Shown here piece by piece: positions 1 through 8,615 of a stretch of 64,000 nt of DNA. The stretch is from NCBI RefSeq assembly GCF_002483235.1, contig NZ_DLHN01000023.1, forward strand, positions 1 through 64,000, written 5' to 3'. A model generated the notes under the pieces. That model saw nothing but the letters and a program-made list of their open reading frames with translations, ran no database searches and was not told where the DNA came from. How positions within the stretch are numbered: position 1 is the first letter of the stretch; every line of letters begins with the position of its first letter. Source of the stretch: Pedobacter glucosidilyticus. GTDB lineage: Bacteria; Bacteroidota; Bacteroidia; Sphingobacteriales; Sphingobacteriaceae. Both the position numbers and the translations under genes were made by a program.

Positions 1-2
1 CC

Positions 3-143
3 ATATTGAACTATTTTGATAACAAAAGCACAAATGCATCTGCAGAATCTTTCAATGCCAAGATAAAAGCTTTCCGCTCGCAGTTCAGAGGCGTGAGAAA
101 TGTGAAGTTCTTCCTTTTTAGACTAGCTAAAATATATGCTTAA
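3..143 (+). CDS. ISL3-type transposase, C-terminal fragment (cut by window edge)
   Basis: An open frame enters from the left edge and ends at TAA 141-143, giving 46 residues. The text contains STNASAESFNAKIKAFR and RGVRNVKFFLFRLAKIYA, which I recognise as the end of DDE transposases of the ISL3/ISAon1 group common in Bacteroidota; the N-S-A-E-S-F-N stretch surrounds the last acidic catalytic residue in that family. The gene presumably starts outside the window, so I cannot tell whether the element is intact. An inverted repeat directly after the stop supports an IS end here. Confidence 0.75.
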   Translation: MLNYFDNKSTNASAESFNAKIKAFRSQFRGVRNVKFFLFRLAKIYA

Positions 144-194
144 TGTCTCTCCCAAACTTTTACGCTTGATCCCGTAAAAGTTGTGGAGAGACAT
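144..194. mobile_element. Probable IS end with inverted repeat/hairpin
   Basis: Immediately after the transposase stop lies an imperfect palindrome: TGTCTCTCC-CAAACTTTTACG on the left and CGTAAAAGTT-GTGGAGAGACA on the right, with a loop around 165-171. This could be the terminal inverted repeat plus transcription stop of the element. The true outer end and target duplication cannot be fixed without the left end of the IS. Confidence 0.5.
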
Positions 195-206
195 TTCTTG
201 CCAACC

Positions 207-512
207 TTATATGTCTACACTTAATTTTAAATGCCCGCCCAAACCTTCTCGTACAATTCGCATTAGCGTAGACAGTCTGATATCGCTAGCATTATTTTCA
301 ATTCTTGAAATATAAGTCTTGGTTGTACCGCATTTATTAGCTAATTGTTCTTGGGTTAAACCTTGCTCTTTGCGAAGTTCTTGAATCATTACCCCTAATT
401 TAAAGACTTCAAAACCTTCTTCGTAAGTTTCTCGTGTTTCTGTTCCTACTTTTCCATATTGTTTATCCAAATGATCGGAAAATGAAGTGAGGTTATTATT
501 TGTCTTTTTCAT
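207..512 (-). CDS. XRE-family antitoxin (HigA-like)
   Basis: The product is a helix-turn-helix protein of about 101 residues. The C-terminal half reads as a Cro/CI-type HTH: IQELRKEQGLTQEQLANKC, then TKTYISRIENNASDIRLSTL. I choose the ATG at 512 (MKKTNNNL) rather than the ATG at 548, because 512 gives a short 17-base overlap with the upstream toxin gene, typical of translational coupling. Toxin-first order and an HTH antitoxin are the HigBA arrangement. The protein probably neutralises the toxin by direct binding and represses the shared promoter. It lies next to an IS end, consistent with a mobile neighbourhood. Confidence 0.8.
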   Translation of the reverse strand: MKKTNNNLTSFSDHLDKQYGKVGTETRETYEEGFEVFKLGVMIQELRKEQGLTQEQLANKCGTTKTYISRIENNASDIRLSTLMRIVREGLGGHLKLSVDI

Positions 513-846
513 CGAAATATTGTTTTTTAAGTTTTTCTGCAAGTTCAAGTTCGTTCTTAGGTGTTTTTTGAGATTTCTTTTGAAAGCCGTTCAGTAGAAT
601 AATCAATTTTCCTTTATCGAAGAATGAAAAAACTCTAAAGATATCTGAACCTACTTCAACCCGAATTTCAAAAATACCAGATGAACCTGTCAAGTGCTTA
701 AAATATTTTTCTGGAACTCGATCTATAGTTGATAATAATTGTAAAGTCCAGTTCAATTTTTTTTGAACTTCTGGCTTTAGGTTATTAAAAAAGTCGAGAT
801 AATAGTTTTTATAATAAAATATTTCTCTAATAAATTTTTGAACCAC
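496..846 (-). CDS. HigB/Gp49-like RelE-superfamily toxin
   Basis: The 116-residue basic protein has the pattern of phage Gp49/HigB-like toxins: an N-terminal FYKNYYLDFFNNLKPEVQKKL helix pair, then KYFKHLTGSSGIFEIRV and the strand block FRVFSFFDKGKLIILLNGFQKKSQKTP ending in a Lys-rich helix. Members of this family cleave mRNA on or near the ribosome and are held inactive by the HTH antitoxin encoded just downstream. The start codon is GTG at 846; no ATG lies in a better position. The predicted promoter puts the transcript start almost on that codon, so translation may be leaderless. Confidence 0.8.
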   Translation of the reverse strand: MVQKFIREIFYYKNYYLDFFNNLKPEVQKKLNWTLQLLSTIDRVPEKYFKHLTGSSGIFEIRVEVGSDIFRVFSFFDKGKLIILLNGFQKKSQKTPKNELELAEKLKKQYFDEKDK

Positions 847-850
847 AAAC

Positions 851-881
851 CAAAGTTAGCTAATAAGGCAACAAAATACAA
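851..881 (-). promoter_or_regulatory. Predicted Bacteroidota promoter for the toxin-antitoxin pair
   Basis: Read on the minus strand, TTG (879-881) is followed by 20 bases and then TAACTTTG (851-858), an exact TAnnTTTG -7 box. The expected start site falls about at 845, essentially at the toxin GTG. Confidence 0.45.
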
Positions 882-1367
882 TAGTTGATATCTTTATTTA
901 TCGAAGTTCTGGTGGGAGCAATTACCTATTGTAAGTCGTCAAATTTGAAGTCCAGCATACCGATTGGAGAGTAAAAATTCACTTTAAGGGTTTCATATTT
1001 ATACTTCATTTAGTTTTAATGAGCTGTTATATTTTCTATATTTGTTAATCCCTTCTTAATAAACCATACAATCAAGAAAATTTATTGCCTTAAGTCCACG
1101 TATAGCCCACCTATACCCCACCTTTTATCCACGTTTTATCCATATCTCCTTCGGTGCTTCTCCGGAGCTTCTCCGATACACCTTCGGAAAAACAGGCCAT
1201 TTCCCGAACAAGTCCCGAACATGGTAGGGAGAAAGCTTAAAGCAGAAGGCAAAAAGCGGAAAGTTTTCTAATTATCTTCAAGAACAGAACTCAAAATTTT
1301 AAAATATAATTTTAAGCTCAAAATTTTAAATTTATCTTTATATCCAGAAGAAAAATATCATCATCTT
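882..1367. other. Intergenic stretch containing the 11-bp-unit repeat
   Basis: No coding frame of note is seen. The main content is the dispersed repeat listed at 1029-1236. The remaining sequence (1237-1367) is AT-rich with TTTTAA/AAAATTTTAA runs in front of the SGNH lipoprotein gene and no clear TAnnTTTG box. Confidence 0.6.
1029..1236. repeat. Dispersed repeat, copy 1, with phased 11-bp tandem units
   Basis: This stretch matches 58900-59110 in the same orientation, with 49 identical bases at 1089-1137. From 1090 to 1232 it can be cut into thirteen successive 11-base units without losing phase, for example tatagcccacc, tataccccacc, ttttatccacg, ttttatccata, gcttctccgga, gcttctccgat, tttcccgaaca, agtcccgaaca. 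Eleven bases is not a multiple of three, so the pattern is not coding. The period is close to one DNA helical turn. Confidence 0.8.
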
Positions 1368-2756
1368 ATGAAATTTAAAACCCTTAGGGGTATCTCTATT
1401 GCCTTGCTAATTATTTTTTCTGTAGCTTGTAAAAAGGAAAATTTAGAAGTTTCAGAAACTGAAGACATCATTTTAGAACCAGAAAAGGAATTATTTTTTC
1501 CAGATCAAGATGATCAAAATATCATATTCAAAACCAATTTAACAGGCTTGTCTAGCATGAATGAATTACCAAAGGAGCTTGAAGGTGGTGGTAATGAGCA
1601 GGTGATATCTAGTGGTATCTTGTTAGACCGCTCTGTTCCTTTTAAGATGAGCAAACCATCTATACAAGATAGGGTACAATTTATCTCAGAAATTGTCATT
1701 AAGCCTAATGTTAAATATTTATCGACTACAAATACAGAACTAAGTCTTGCAACCTTAAAAAATAACAAAATTCCCTTTAAGGCTAAGCTTGAAGATATTA
1801 CTATTTATACAGGAAAATCTTTATTTGGCATAGCTGGAACCGTATTTGGTTTAAAGATTACTTCGTCTGGAGTATATGTAGAGCTTTATAGATTAACAAG
1901 CTCTTCAATTTCATCATCAAGAGATGATGCTGTTGTGGGAAGCAAATCTGAAACTATTCCTATAACTGAGTTTTTTGGGGATGTTAAACAGAACTATTGG
2001 GAAAGTTTTAATTTACGCTTAACCATAACTAAGGATGTCAACTTTAATCATATTAAAATTGAAAATTTGCAAACCGGTGCTGTTTTAACCTGCGAGGGAA
2101 GATCCAATCTCCAATCAAACGGATGCATGTGGGGGTATGGTTTTATAAGAGCTGAAAGTAATCAGAAAACTATAATACAAAAGGTAGTTTACAGAAGCTT
2201 AGATACTTTAAATCCAGAAATTTTATTTCTCGGGCACTCTTTTATAGAGGGTAATTCTTTATCAAATATTTTTCCTGGTTATAAAGCTCGTTACGCTTCT
2301 TTGATAAAAGATGCTTTGTCGGGCAATGCTGTGATAGCAGGTATGGGAGGCGCTAAAACAAACCATTTAATTAATGTTTTAGATATGGATTTATATCCAT
2401 TTACGCCCAAATATGTAGTTGTAGATGGCATTGCAAATGAAACATCATTTGAGAGTTGGAAAAATAATATGGATTATATCATACAAGAAATTAAGAAGAA
2501 AAATGCGGTTCCTGTTTTGGTTACAGGAGCTCCACGTCTAGGGTATGAGGCAGTTATAAATCAAGCTAATCATTACATCAGAAATGTTTATGAATATCCT
2601 TATTTAGATTTGAATGATATTGTTGCAGAAAATCAATCTTCTACAATATGGAAGCCTGGTTTTTCTTTAACAGATGGGGTTCATCCTTCAATTTATGCTC
2701 ATGAGCAAATAGCAAAAAAGTTTTATGATATGATGCCAGAATTATTTCTGAAATAA
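1368..2756 (+). CDS. SGNH/GDSL-hydrolase domain lipoprotein
   Basis: The protein (462 residues) starts with a lipoprotein signal, MKFKTLRGISIALLIIFSVAC, with the lipid-bearing Cys at 21. The first half (about 60-280) looks beta-rich and has no motif I recognise. The second half is an SGNH hydrolase: block I is GHSFIEG with the nucleophile Ser291, block II is the AGMGGAKTN glycine, block III is IANE with Asn357, and block V is DGVHP with Asp436 and His439. The family removes acetyl or acyl esters, often from polysaccharides; the substrate here is unknown. It stands alone between a repeat and the DHS gene, so context says little. Confidence 0.8.
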   Translation: MKFKTLRGISIALLIIFSVACKKENLEVSETEDIILEPEKELFFPDQDDQNIIFKTNLTGLSSMNELPKELEGGGNEQVISSGILLDRSVPFKMSKPSIQDRVQFISEIVIKPNVKYLSTTNTELSLATLKNNKIPFKAKLEDITIYTGKSLFGIAGTVFGLKITSSGVYVELYRLTSSSISSSRDDAVVGSKSETIPITEFFGDVKQNYWESFNLRLTITKDVNFNHIKIENLQTGAVLTCEGRSNLQSNGCMWGYGFIRAESNQKTIIQKVVYRSLDTLNPEILFLGHSFIEGNSLSNIFPGYKARYASLIKDALSGNAVIAGMGGAKTNHLINVLDMDLYPFTPKYVVVDGIANETSFESWKNNMDYIIQEIKKKNAVPVLVTGAPRLGYEAVINQANHYIRNVYEYPYLDLNDIVAENQSSTIWKPGFSLTDGVHPSIYAHEQIAKKFYDMMPELFLK

Positions 2757-2903
2757 GGAATATTGACCTTCATGAATATTTCCAGAAAATCTTTTGCTAA
2801 AATTCTTACAAGTATTGTTTGTATACACCTGATTATTGATTGACGAAGATTTAGTTCTGTGATTAATCATTTGTATACACGGCTTAATTCTGAATCAAAA
2901 TTG

Positions 2904-2911
2904 TACTTTTG
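2904..2911 (+). promoter_or_regulatory. Predicted -7 box upstream of the DHS-like gene
   Basis: TACTTTTG fits the Bacteroidota -7 consensus TAnnTTTG and lies 17 bases before the ATG at 2929, giving a very short leader. No convincing TTTG -33 box is seen at the usual 19-22 base distance. Confidence 0.4.
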
Positions 2912-2928
2912 CACAAAATTTTAATATC

Positions 2929-3909
2929 ATGAGCGTACAAAGAGGACCTATTTCACAGTTTATAGAAAAAAATTACCTTCATTTTAACGCCGCAGCGCTG
3001 ATGGATGCTGCAAAAGGTTACGAAACCCACCTAGACGAAGGAGGCAAGATGATGATTACGCTGGCCGGTGCCATGAGTACTGCTGAGCTGGGAATTTCAT
3101 TAGCAGAGATGATTCGTCAGGATAAAGTTTCTATCATTTCTTGTACTGGAGCTAATCTAGAAGAGGATATCATGAACTTGGTAGCACACTCTCACTACAA
3201 AAGAGTTCCTCATTACCGTGACTTAAGCCCGCAAGACGAGTGGGACTTGCTAGAGAATCACTATAATCGCGTTACAGATACTTGTATCCCTGAGGAAGAA
3301 GCTTTTAGAAGATTGCAAAAGCATATACATAAAATTTGGAAGGATGCTGATGATGCTGGAGAGCGTTATTTTCCTCACGAATTTATGTATAGAATGTTAT
3401 TGAGCGGAGATTTAGAGCAGTATTATGAGATAGATCCGAAAAACTCTTGGATGTTGGCTGCGGCCGAGAAGAATTTACCTATCGTTGTGCCAGGATGGGA
3501 AGACTCTACCATGGGCAATATCTTCGCTTCTTATGTGATTAAGGGAGAAATGAAAGCAACAACCATGAAAAGCGGTATCGAGTATATGGCTTGGTTGGCA
3601 GATTGGTATGTGAAAAACTCAGAGGGTAAAGGTATAGGCTTCTTCCAAATTGGTGGTGGTATAGCTGGTGATTTTCCTATTTGCGTAGTGCCTATGCTCT
3701 ATCAGGATATGGAAATGGAAAATATTCCTTTCTGGAGTTATTTCTGTCAGATATCAGATTCTACAACTTCTTATGGTTCTTATTCTGGTGCTGTTCCAAA
3801 CGAAAAAATTACTTGGGGTAAATTAGATATTGATACCCCTAAATTCATTGTAGAATCTGATGCAACTATAGTTGCACCATTGATCTTTGCATGGCTTTTA
3901 AAACAATAA
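2929..3909 (+). CDS. Deoxyhypusine synthase family protein
   Basis: The 326-residue protein resembles eukaryotic and archaeal deoxyhypusine synthase along its length: an N-terminal MITLAGAMSTAELG nucleotide-binding stretch, an IISCTGANLEEDIMNLVAHSHYK block, QIGGGIAGDFPICVVPML, and the C-terminal SGAVPNEKITWGKL motif. Lys298 in WGKL aligns with the catalytic lysine that carries the aminobutyl group in the human enzyme. Bacteria lack eIF5A, so the acceptor is not that protein; related bacterial enzymes have been described as polyamine (homospermidine) synthases, and a polyamine role is the likeliest. Cytosolic, NAD-dependent by family. Monocistronic here, with its own promoter. Confidence 0.85.
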   Translation: MSVQRGPISQFIEKNYLHFNAAALMDAAKGYETHLDEGGKMMITLAGAMSTAELGISLAEMIRQDKVSIISCTGANLEEDIMNLVAHSHYKRVPHYRDLSPQDEWDLLENHYNRVTDTCIPEEEAFRRLQKHIHKIWKDADDAGERYFPHEFMYRMLLSGDLEQYYEIDPKNSWMLAAAEKNLPIVVPGWEDSTMGNIFASYVIKGEMKATTMKSGIEYMAWLADWYVKNSEGKGIGFFQIGGGIAGDFPICVVPMLYQDMEMENIPFWSYFCQISDSTTSYGSYSGAVPNEKITWGKLDIDTPKFIVESDATIVAPLIFAWLLKQ

Positions 3910-4047
3910 ATTAGATAAACAAGAATTTTTAGGATGAAAAAATGTGATGCTGGTCAACCTAAAATAAAAAATGCGTTTTTCATATTATCTAGCGCAATTT
4001 TTAATCTTGTTTAGAATGATTTTAAATTATTAAAATCAGTCATCAAA

Positions 4048-4080
4048 TTGTCAGCCAAAAGGTTTTTAATTTTACTTTTG
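4048..4080 (+). promoter_or_regulatory. Predicted promoter of the act/cox locus
   Basis: TTG at 4048-4050, a 22-base spacer, then TACTTTTG at 4073-4080 matches the Bacteroidota sigma-A pattern. Transcription would start near 4087, leaving a leader of about 75 bases before actA. No other strong promoter is obvious before ctaA, so actA to coxA may be one transcript. Confidence 0.5.
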
Positions 4081-4162
4081 TGATTCGAAAATGAGGTGGA
4101 ACACGCAGTTTACTCGCATTTTCAATCAGGAAACATTTAAATTTTAGTATAACAAACTCAAT

Positions 4163-5527
4163 ATGAGAAACTTCTCATCTGATTTTAGAAGATTGGTAAG
4201 ATCCATTATGATAGTTACGGCTATCACTTTAGGTACTTCGGGTATGGTGTCTGGGCAAGGAGCTCCTGCGGATTCTACTCAAGCGGCTGGTGCGGCAGCG
4301 CCTGCAGCAGGTGGTAGTGCGGTAAATGGAGACCCTGTAGCTGGTGAAGCCCTTTACAAAGCTAACTGTACTTCTTGTCACGCCATCAATAAGCGTGTAC
4401 TTGGTCCGGCTTTGGCAGGTATAAACCAAAAGTACAACGATGAAGCCTACTTGATTAAGTGGATTAAAAACGCTCCGGCCATGGTGGCTTCGGGCGATGA
4501 AAGAGCTGTTAAGATTTACGAAGAGTACAACAAAGCAGCCATGACACCTTTTCCTCAGTTTTCTGACGATGACGTTAGAAACATCTTAGCTTATATACAA
4601 GTTGAGGGAGATAAAAAGCCAGAAGCTGCTGCTACAGGTGGTACTGCTGGTGGTGGAGAAGGAAGTGCTGACACTGGTGTAAGCAATTTTATGATTATTG
4701 GTCTTATAGCCGTAATCTTAATTGCCTTCTTAGTAATTTTAGTACTTAACCGTGTTATTGCAACTTTAGAACGTCTTTTATTAAACAAAGGCGAAGCTAT
4801 TTTAGCAGAAGAAGATGAGGTTGAAGAAGAGGCAAAAGATAAGTTTGCTGGTTTAAAGAGAATGGCTAAAAACAAGAAACTGGTTTTCTTTGTGGTTTTA
4901 GGCTTAGTAGTTTTATTAGCTTCTTTTGGTACGGTAGAAATGTGGAACACAGGTGTTCATACAGGTTACCAACCCGTACAGCCAATTAAATTCTCTCACC
5001 AGTTGCATGCTGGTACTAACCAAATCGATTGTCAGTATTGCCACTCTGGTGCTTGGAAGTCTAAAAATGCTACCATCCCATCTCTTAACGTTTGTATGAA
5101 TTGCCACAAATACGTACAAGCTACTGAAAAGTATGATGGAGAAATTTCACCAGAAATTAAGAAAATCTATACTGCTTTAGATTATAATCCAGAAACTCAG
5201 GCTTACGGAGATAATCCTCGTCCTATCGAGTGGGTTAGAATTCATAATCTTCCGGATTTAGCTTACTTCAACCACTCTCAACACGTAAAAGTGGCTGGTA
5301 TTGATTGCCAAAAATGTCACGGTCCGATAGAGACAATGGAAGAAGTTTATCAGTATTCTCCTTTAACCATGAAATGGTGTATTAACTGTCACAGAGAAAC
5401 TGAGGTTAAACATGAAGGAAACGCTTACTATGACAAAGTAATTGCTGCTCATGACCAGATTAAAAAAGGTGAGAAAGTTACTGCAGCAGTGTTAGGTGGA
5501 TTAGAGTGCGGTAAGTGTCACTATTAA
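4163..5527 (+). CDS. actA: Alternative complex III subunit A, hexaheme cytochrome c (monoheme + pentaheme fusion)
   Basis: ActA transfers electrons within alternative complex III, the menaquinol:cytochrome c oxidoreductase that replaces bc1. The protein (454 residues) has a signal segment (about 11-31), an Ala/Gly linker, and a monoheme cytochrome c domain with CTSCH at 69-73 and the distal Met in MTPF. Two membrane helices follow (about 174-196 and 239-257), then five CxxCH sites at 290, 311, 382, 406 and 449. The pentaheme half is the classic ActA; the N-terminal class-I cytochrome is an added domain. The final heme site sits at the very C-terminus (CGKCHY). First gene of the operon. Confidence 0.9.
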   Translation: MRNFSSDFRRLVRSIMIVTAITLGTSGMVSGQGAPADSTQAAGAAAPAAGGSAVNGDPVAGEALYKANCTSCHAINKRVLGPALAGINQKYNDEAYLIKWIKNAPAMVASGDERAVKIYEEYNKAAMTPFPQFSDDDVRNILAYIQVEGDKKPEAAATGGTAGGGEGSADTGVSNFMIIGLIAVILIAFLVILVLNRVIATLERLLLNKGEAILAEEDEVEEEAKDKFAGLKRMAKNKKLVFFVVLGLVVLLASFGTVEMWNTGVHTGYQPVQPIKFSHQLHAGTNQIDCQYCHSGAWKSKNATIPSLNVCMNCHKYVQATEKYDGEISPEIKKIYTALDYNPETQAYGDNPRPIEWVRIHNLPDLAYFNHSQHVKVAGIDCQKCHGPIETMEEVYQYSPLTMKWCINCHRETEVKHEGNAYYDKVIAAHDQIKKGEKVTAAVLGGLECGKCHY

Positions 5528-5570
5528 TAATAAATAATTAGCATAAACAATACAGTCTTATATAGCTTAA

Positions 5571-8500
5571 ATGGAAAGCACAAAGAAATATTGGAAAGGT
5601 TTAGAGGAGCTGCAAAAAACTCCAGAATTCGTAGAAAACAATAAAAACGAGTTTTCTGAACCGCTTCCTATAGAAGAAGTATTAGAAGGTACCGGATTAG
5701 CAGCAGCTACTCCGCGTAGGGATTTCTTAAAAGCAATGGGCTTTGGTTTAGGTGCTGTTACTTTAGCAGCATGTAGCGAAGCTCCGGTTCGTAAAGCAGT
5801 TCCTTACCTGATTAAACCAGAAGATGTAACTCCTGGTATACCTAATTATTATGCATCAAGTTATAAAGGTGCTGGTATATTGGTTAAAACTCGTGAAGGT
5901 CGTCCTATTAAAATAGAGCCTAATCCTTCTTGCCCTATCAATGGCGGAGGTTTAGATGCACAAGCGCAAGCTTCTGTTTTAGATCTTTATGATGTTTCTA
6001 AACTAAAAGGTCCTTTACTATCTGGTTCAGAAGCTTCATGGGCTGACGTTGATAGTTTCGTAAAAGGAGAATTAAATAAAGTTCAAGCTTCAGGAAAAGC
6101 AATTGCTATTGTAAGCTCAACGGTTAATAGTCCTTCTGCTAAAGCGGTTATTGCAGACTTTATCACACAATATCCTGCTACAAAACACGTAACTGTTGAT
6201 CCAGTTTCTTACACAGGCATCATTAAAGCAAACGAAGCTAGTTTCGGAAAAGCTGTTTTGCCTCAATATCATTTTGAAAAAGCTCAGGTAATTGTGAGTT
6301 TCGGAGCAGACTTCTTAGGTACCTGGATCTCCCCAACACAGTTCTCTAAGCAATACGCTAGCAACCGTGATATCAAATCACTGGAAGCTAAAAGAATGTC
6401 TAGACACATTCAGTTCGAGTCTGGTATGAGTACCACGGGTACCAATGCTGATTCTCGTATTGCTATCAAAGTTTCAGAAGAAGGTGCGGCAGTTTTAAGT
6501 TTGTATGCTGCATTAACTGGTGCTGCTGTACAAGGTGCTACTTTAAGTAATGCTGGTGCTGCTAGTGCAATCAAACTTGCAGCTAAAGAATTATTAAATG
6601 CTAAAGGAGCTGCTTTAGTAGTTTCTGGTTCTAATGATATCGCTACACAAACTGTAGTAAATGCTATCAACGCTTTATTAGGTGCTTACGGTACTACAAT
6701 AGATTTAGATAATCCTTCTTACCAATACACTGGTCTAGATGCAGATTTTAACGCTTTAGTTGCAGATATGAATGCAGGTAAAGTAGGTGCTGTTTTCTTC
6801 TTAGATAGCAATCCTGTATTTACTTATCCAAAATCAGCAGATTTAGTTAATGCTTTAGGCAAAGTTGCTTTAAAAGTTTCTTTTGCTGATAGACAAGATG
6901 AAACAGCTGCTGTATGTAATGTGGTTGCTACTAACCATAACTATTTAGAATCTTGGGGTGATGCAAATCCAGTAGAAGGATACTATACTTTAGTTCAACC
7001 AACAATCAATCCTATATATAATACTCGTCAGGCAGAAGAAAGTTTATTAGTTTGGTCTAATAATCCTGTTCAAGAGTATTATACTTATGTTAAAAACAAC
7101 TGGGCTAAAACAGCTTTAGTTGCTTCTGGTAAGACTTGGGATGATGTTTTACAAACAGGTTCTGTACAATTAGCGGCTAAGCCAGTTGTTGCATATACTT
7201 TCGCAGGAAATGTTAATGCTGCTGCTGCTTCAATTGCACAAGCATCAAAAGCAATTGCTAAAGATGTAGAGTTACAGGTTTATGAATCAGTTGCGATTGG
7301 TAATGGTGCACAAGCAAACAACCCATTATTACAAGAGTTACCAGATCCGGTTTCTAAAGTAACTTGGGATAACTATGCTGCACTTAACCCTAAATATGCA
7401 GAGTCTTTAGGTATCAATCAGTTTGATATCGTAACCTTAAAAGGTGGAGATTATGCGATTGACTTACCTGTTTTATACCAACCAGGACAAGCTCATGGTA
7501 CTGTTTCTGTAGCTTTAGGTTATGGTAGAGTAAAAGCTGGTAAGGTAGGAGATGCGGTAGGTAAAAATGCTTATCCTTTCCTAAGCTATATCAATGGTAC
7601 TTTACAAGGTGTAAACTCTGTAAGCATCACTAAAACAGGTGGCTTTGAAGAATTAGCTCAAACACAAACTCACCACTCTTTTGAGGGTAGAAATGTGATT
7701 AGAGAAGCAACCTTTGCGGAGTATAAGCATGACGCTACACATGGTAGTGGTAATCATGGTGCAAAACATAAAACTTACGATTTATGGAACAAGTACGATC
7801 AGCCAGGTCACAATTGGGTAATGGCTATCGATTTAAATGCTTGTACCGGTTGTGGTGCTTGTATAGTAGCTTGTAACGTAGAAAATAACGTTCCAGTTGT
7901 AGGTAAAGATGAAGTTCGTCGTCGTCGTGAGATGCACTGGTTAAGAATTGACCGCTACTACACTTTCAACGAGGAAGGTAAAAAAGTTACTGAAGAGAAA
8001 GAGATTGAGGCGATAGAGGGTACAATGGAAAATGTTTCTGTTGTTCATCAGCCAATGCTTTGTCAACATTGCGAGCATGCACCTTGTGAAACTGTTTGTC
8101 CTGTATTAGCAACTGTTCACTCATCAGAAGGTTTAAACCACATGGCTTATAACCGTTGTGTAGGAACACGTTACTGTGCAAACAACTGTCCATATAAAGT
8201 ACGTCGTTTTAACTGGTTTAACTACTGGAATGATTCTCGTTTTGATAACTATCTAAACAATGAGTTTACACAGTTAGTGTTAAACCCTGATGTAACTACA
8301 CGTTTCCGTGGTGTTATGGAGAAATGTTCTATGTGTATCCAACGTATTCAAGCTGGTAAATTAGAGGCTAAAATTGCTAAGAGAGAAATCAAAGATGGAG
8401 ACATCAAAGTTGCTTGTCAGCAAACATGCCCTACCAACGCAATTATATTTGGAGACGCAAACGACCCTAACTCAGAGGTATCTAAAGCATTAAAGAACGA

Positions 8501-8591
8501 GAGAACTTATTATGTTTTAGAAGAACTTAACGTTCAGCCTGGAGTAGGTTATATGACAAAAATTACTAACACTGGATTACAGGAAGCTTAA
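5571..8591 (+). CDS. actB: Alternative complex III subunit B, molybdopterin-like/iron-sulfur protein
   Basis: ActB is the periplasmic FeS subunit of complex III. Residues 49-70 form a Tat signal (RRDFLKAMGFGLG) that ends in a lipobox, LAAC with Cys68, so the mature protein is probably exported folded and lipid-anchored. Residues roughly 90-740 are related to molybdopterin oxidoreductases; in characterised ACIII this half holds no molybdenum. The C-terminal part carries ferredoxin-like cysteines: CTGCGACIVAC near 758, CQHCEHAPCETVC near 830, CVGTRYCANNC near 862, CSMC near 918 and CQQTCP near 948. That set fits three 4Fe-4S clusters and one 3Fe-4S cluster. Length (1006) is normal for the family. 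Confidence 0.93.
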   Translation: MESTKKYWKGLEELQKTPEFVENNKNEFSEPLPIEEVLEGTGLAAATPRRDFLKAMGFGLGAVTLAACSEAPVRKAVPYLIKPEDVTPGIPNYYASSYKGAGILVKTREGRPIKIEPNPSCPINGGGLDAQAQASVLDLYDVSKLKGPLLSGSEASWADVDSFVKGELNKVQASGKAIAIVSSTVNSPSAKAVIADFITQYPATKHVTVDPVSYTGIIKANEASFGKAVLPQYHFEKAQVIVSFGADFLGTWISPTQFSKQYASNRDIKSLEAKRMSRHIQFESGMSTTGTNADSRIAIKVSEEGAAVLSLYAALTGAAVQGATLSNAGAASAIKLAAKELLNAKGAALVVSGSNDIATQTVVNAINALLGAYGTTIDLDNPSYQYTGLDADFNALVADMNAGKVGAVFFLDSNPVFTYPKSADLVNALGKVALKVSFADRQDETAAVCNVVATNHNYLESWGDANPVEGYYTLVQPTINPIYNTRQAEESLLVWSNNPVQEYYTYVKNNWAKTALVASGKTWDDVLQTGSVQLAAKPVVAYTFAGNVNAAAASIAQASKAIAKDVELQVYESVAIGNGAQANNPLLQELPDPVSKVTWDNYAALNPKYAESLGINQFDIVTLKGGDYAIDLPVLYQPGQAHGTVSVALGYGRVKAGKVGDAVGKNAYPFLSYINGTLQGVNSVSITKTGGFEELAQTQTHHSFEGRNVIREATFAEYKHDATHGSGNHGAKHKTYDLWNKYDQPGHNWVMAIDLNACTGCGACIVACNVENNVPVVGKDEVRRRREMHWLRIDRYYTFNEEGKKVTEEKEIEAIEGTMENVSVVHQPMLCQHCEHAPCETVCPVLATVHSSEGLNHMAYNRCVGTRYCANNCPYKVRRFNWFNYWNDSRFDNYLNNEFTQLVLNPDVTTRFRGVMEKCSMCIQRIQAGKLEAKIAKREIKDGDIKVACQQTCPTNAIIFGDANDPNSEVSKALKNERTYYVLEELNVQPGVGYMTKITNTGLQEA

Positions 8592-8615
8592 TATTTAAAA
8601 TAATAGCATCAAGAT

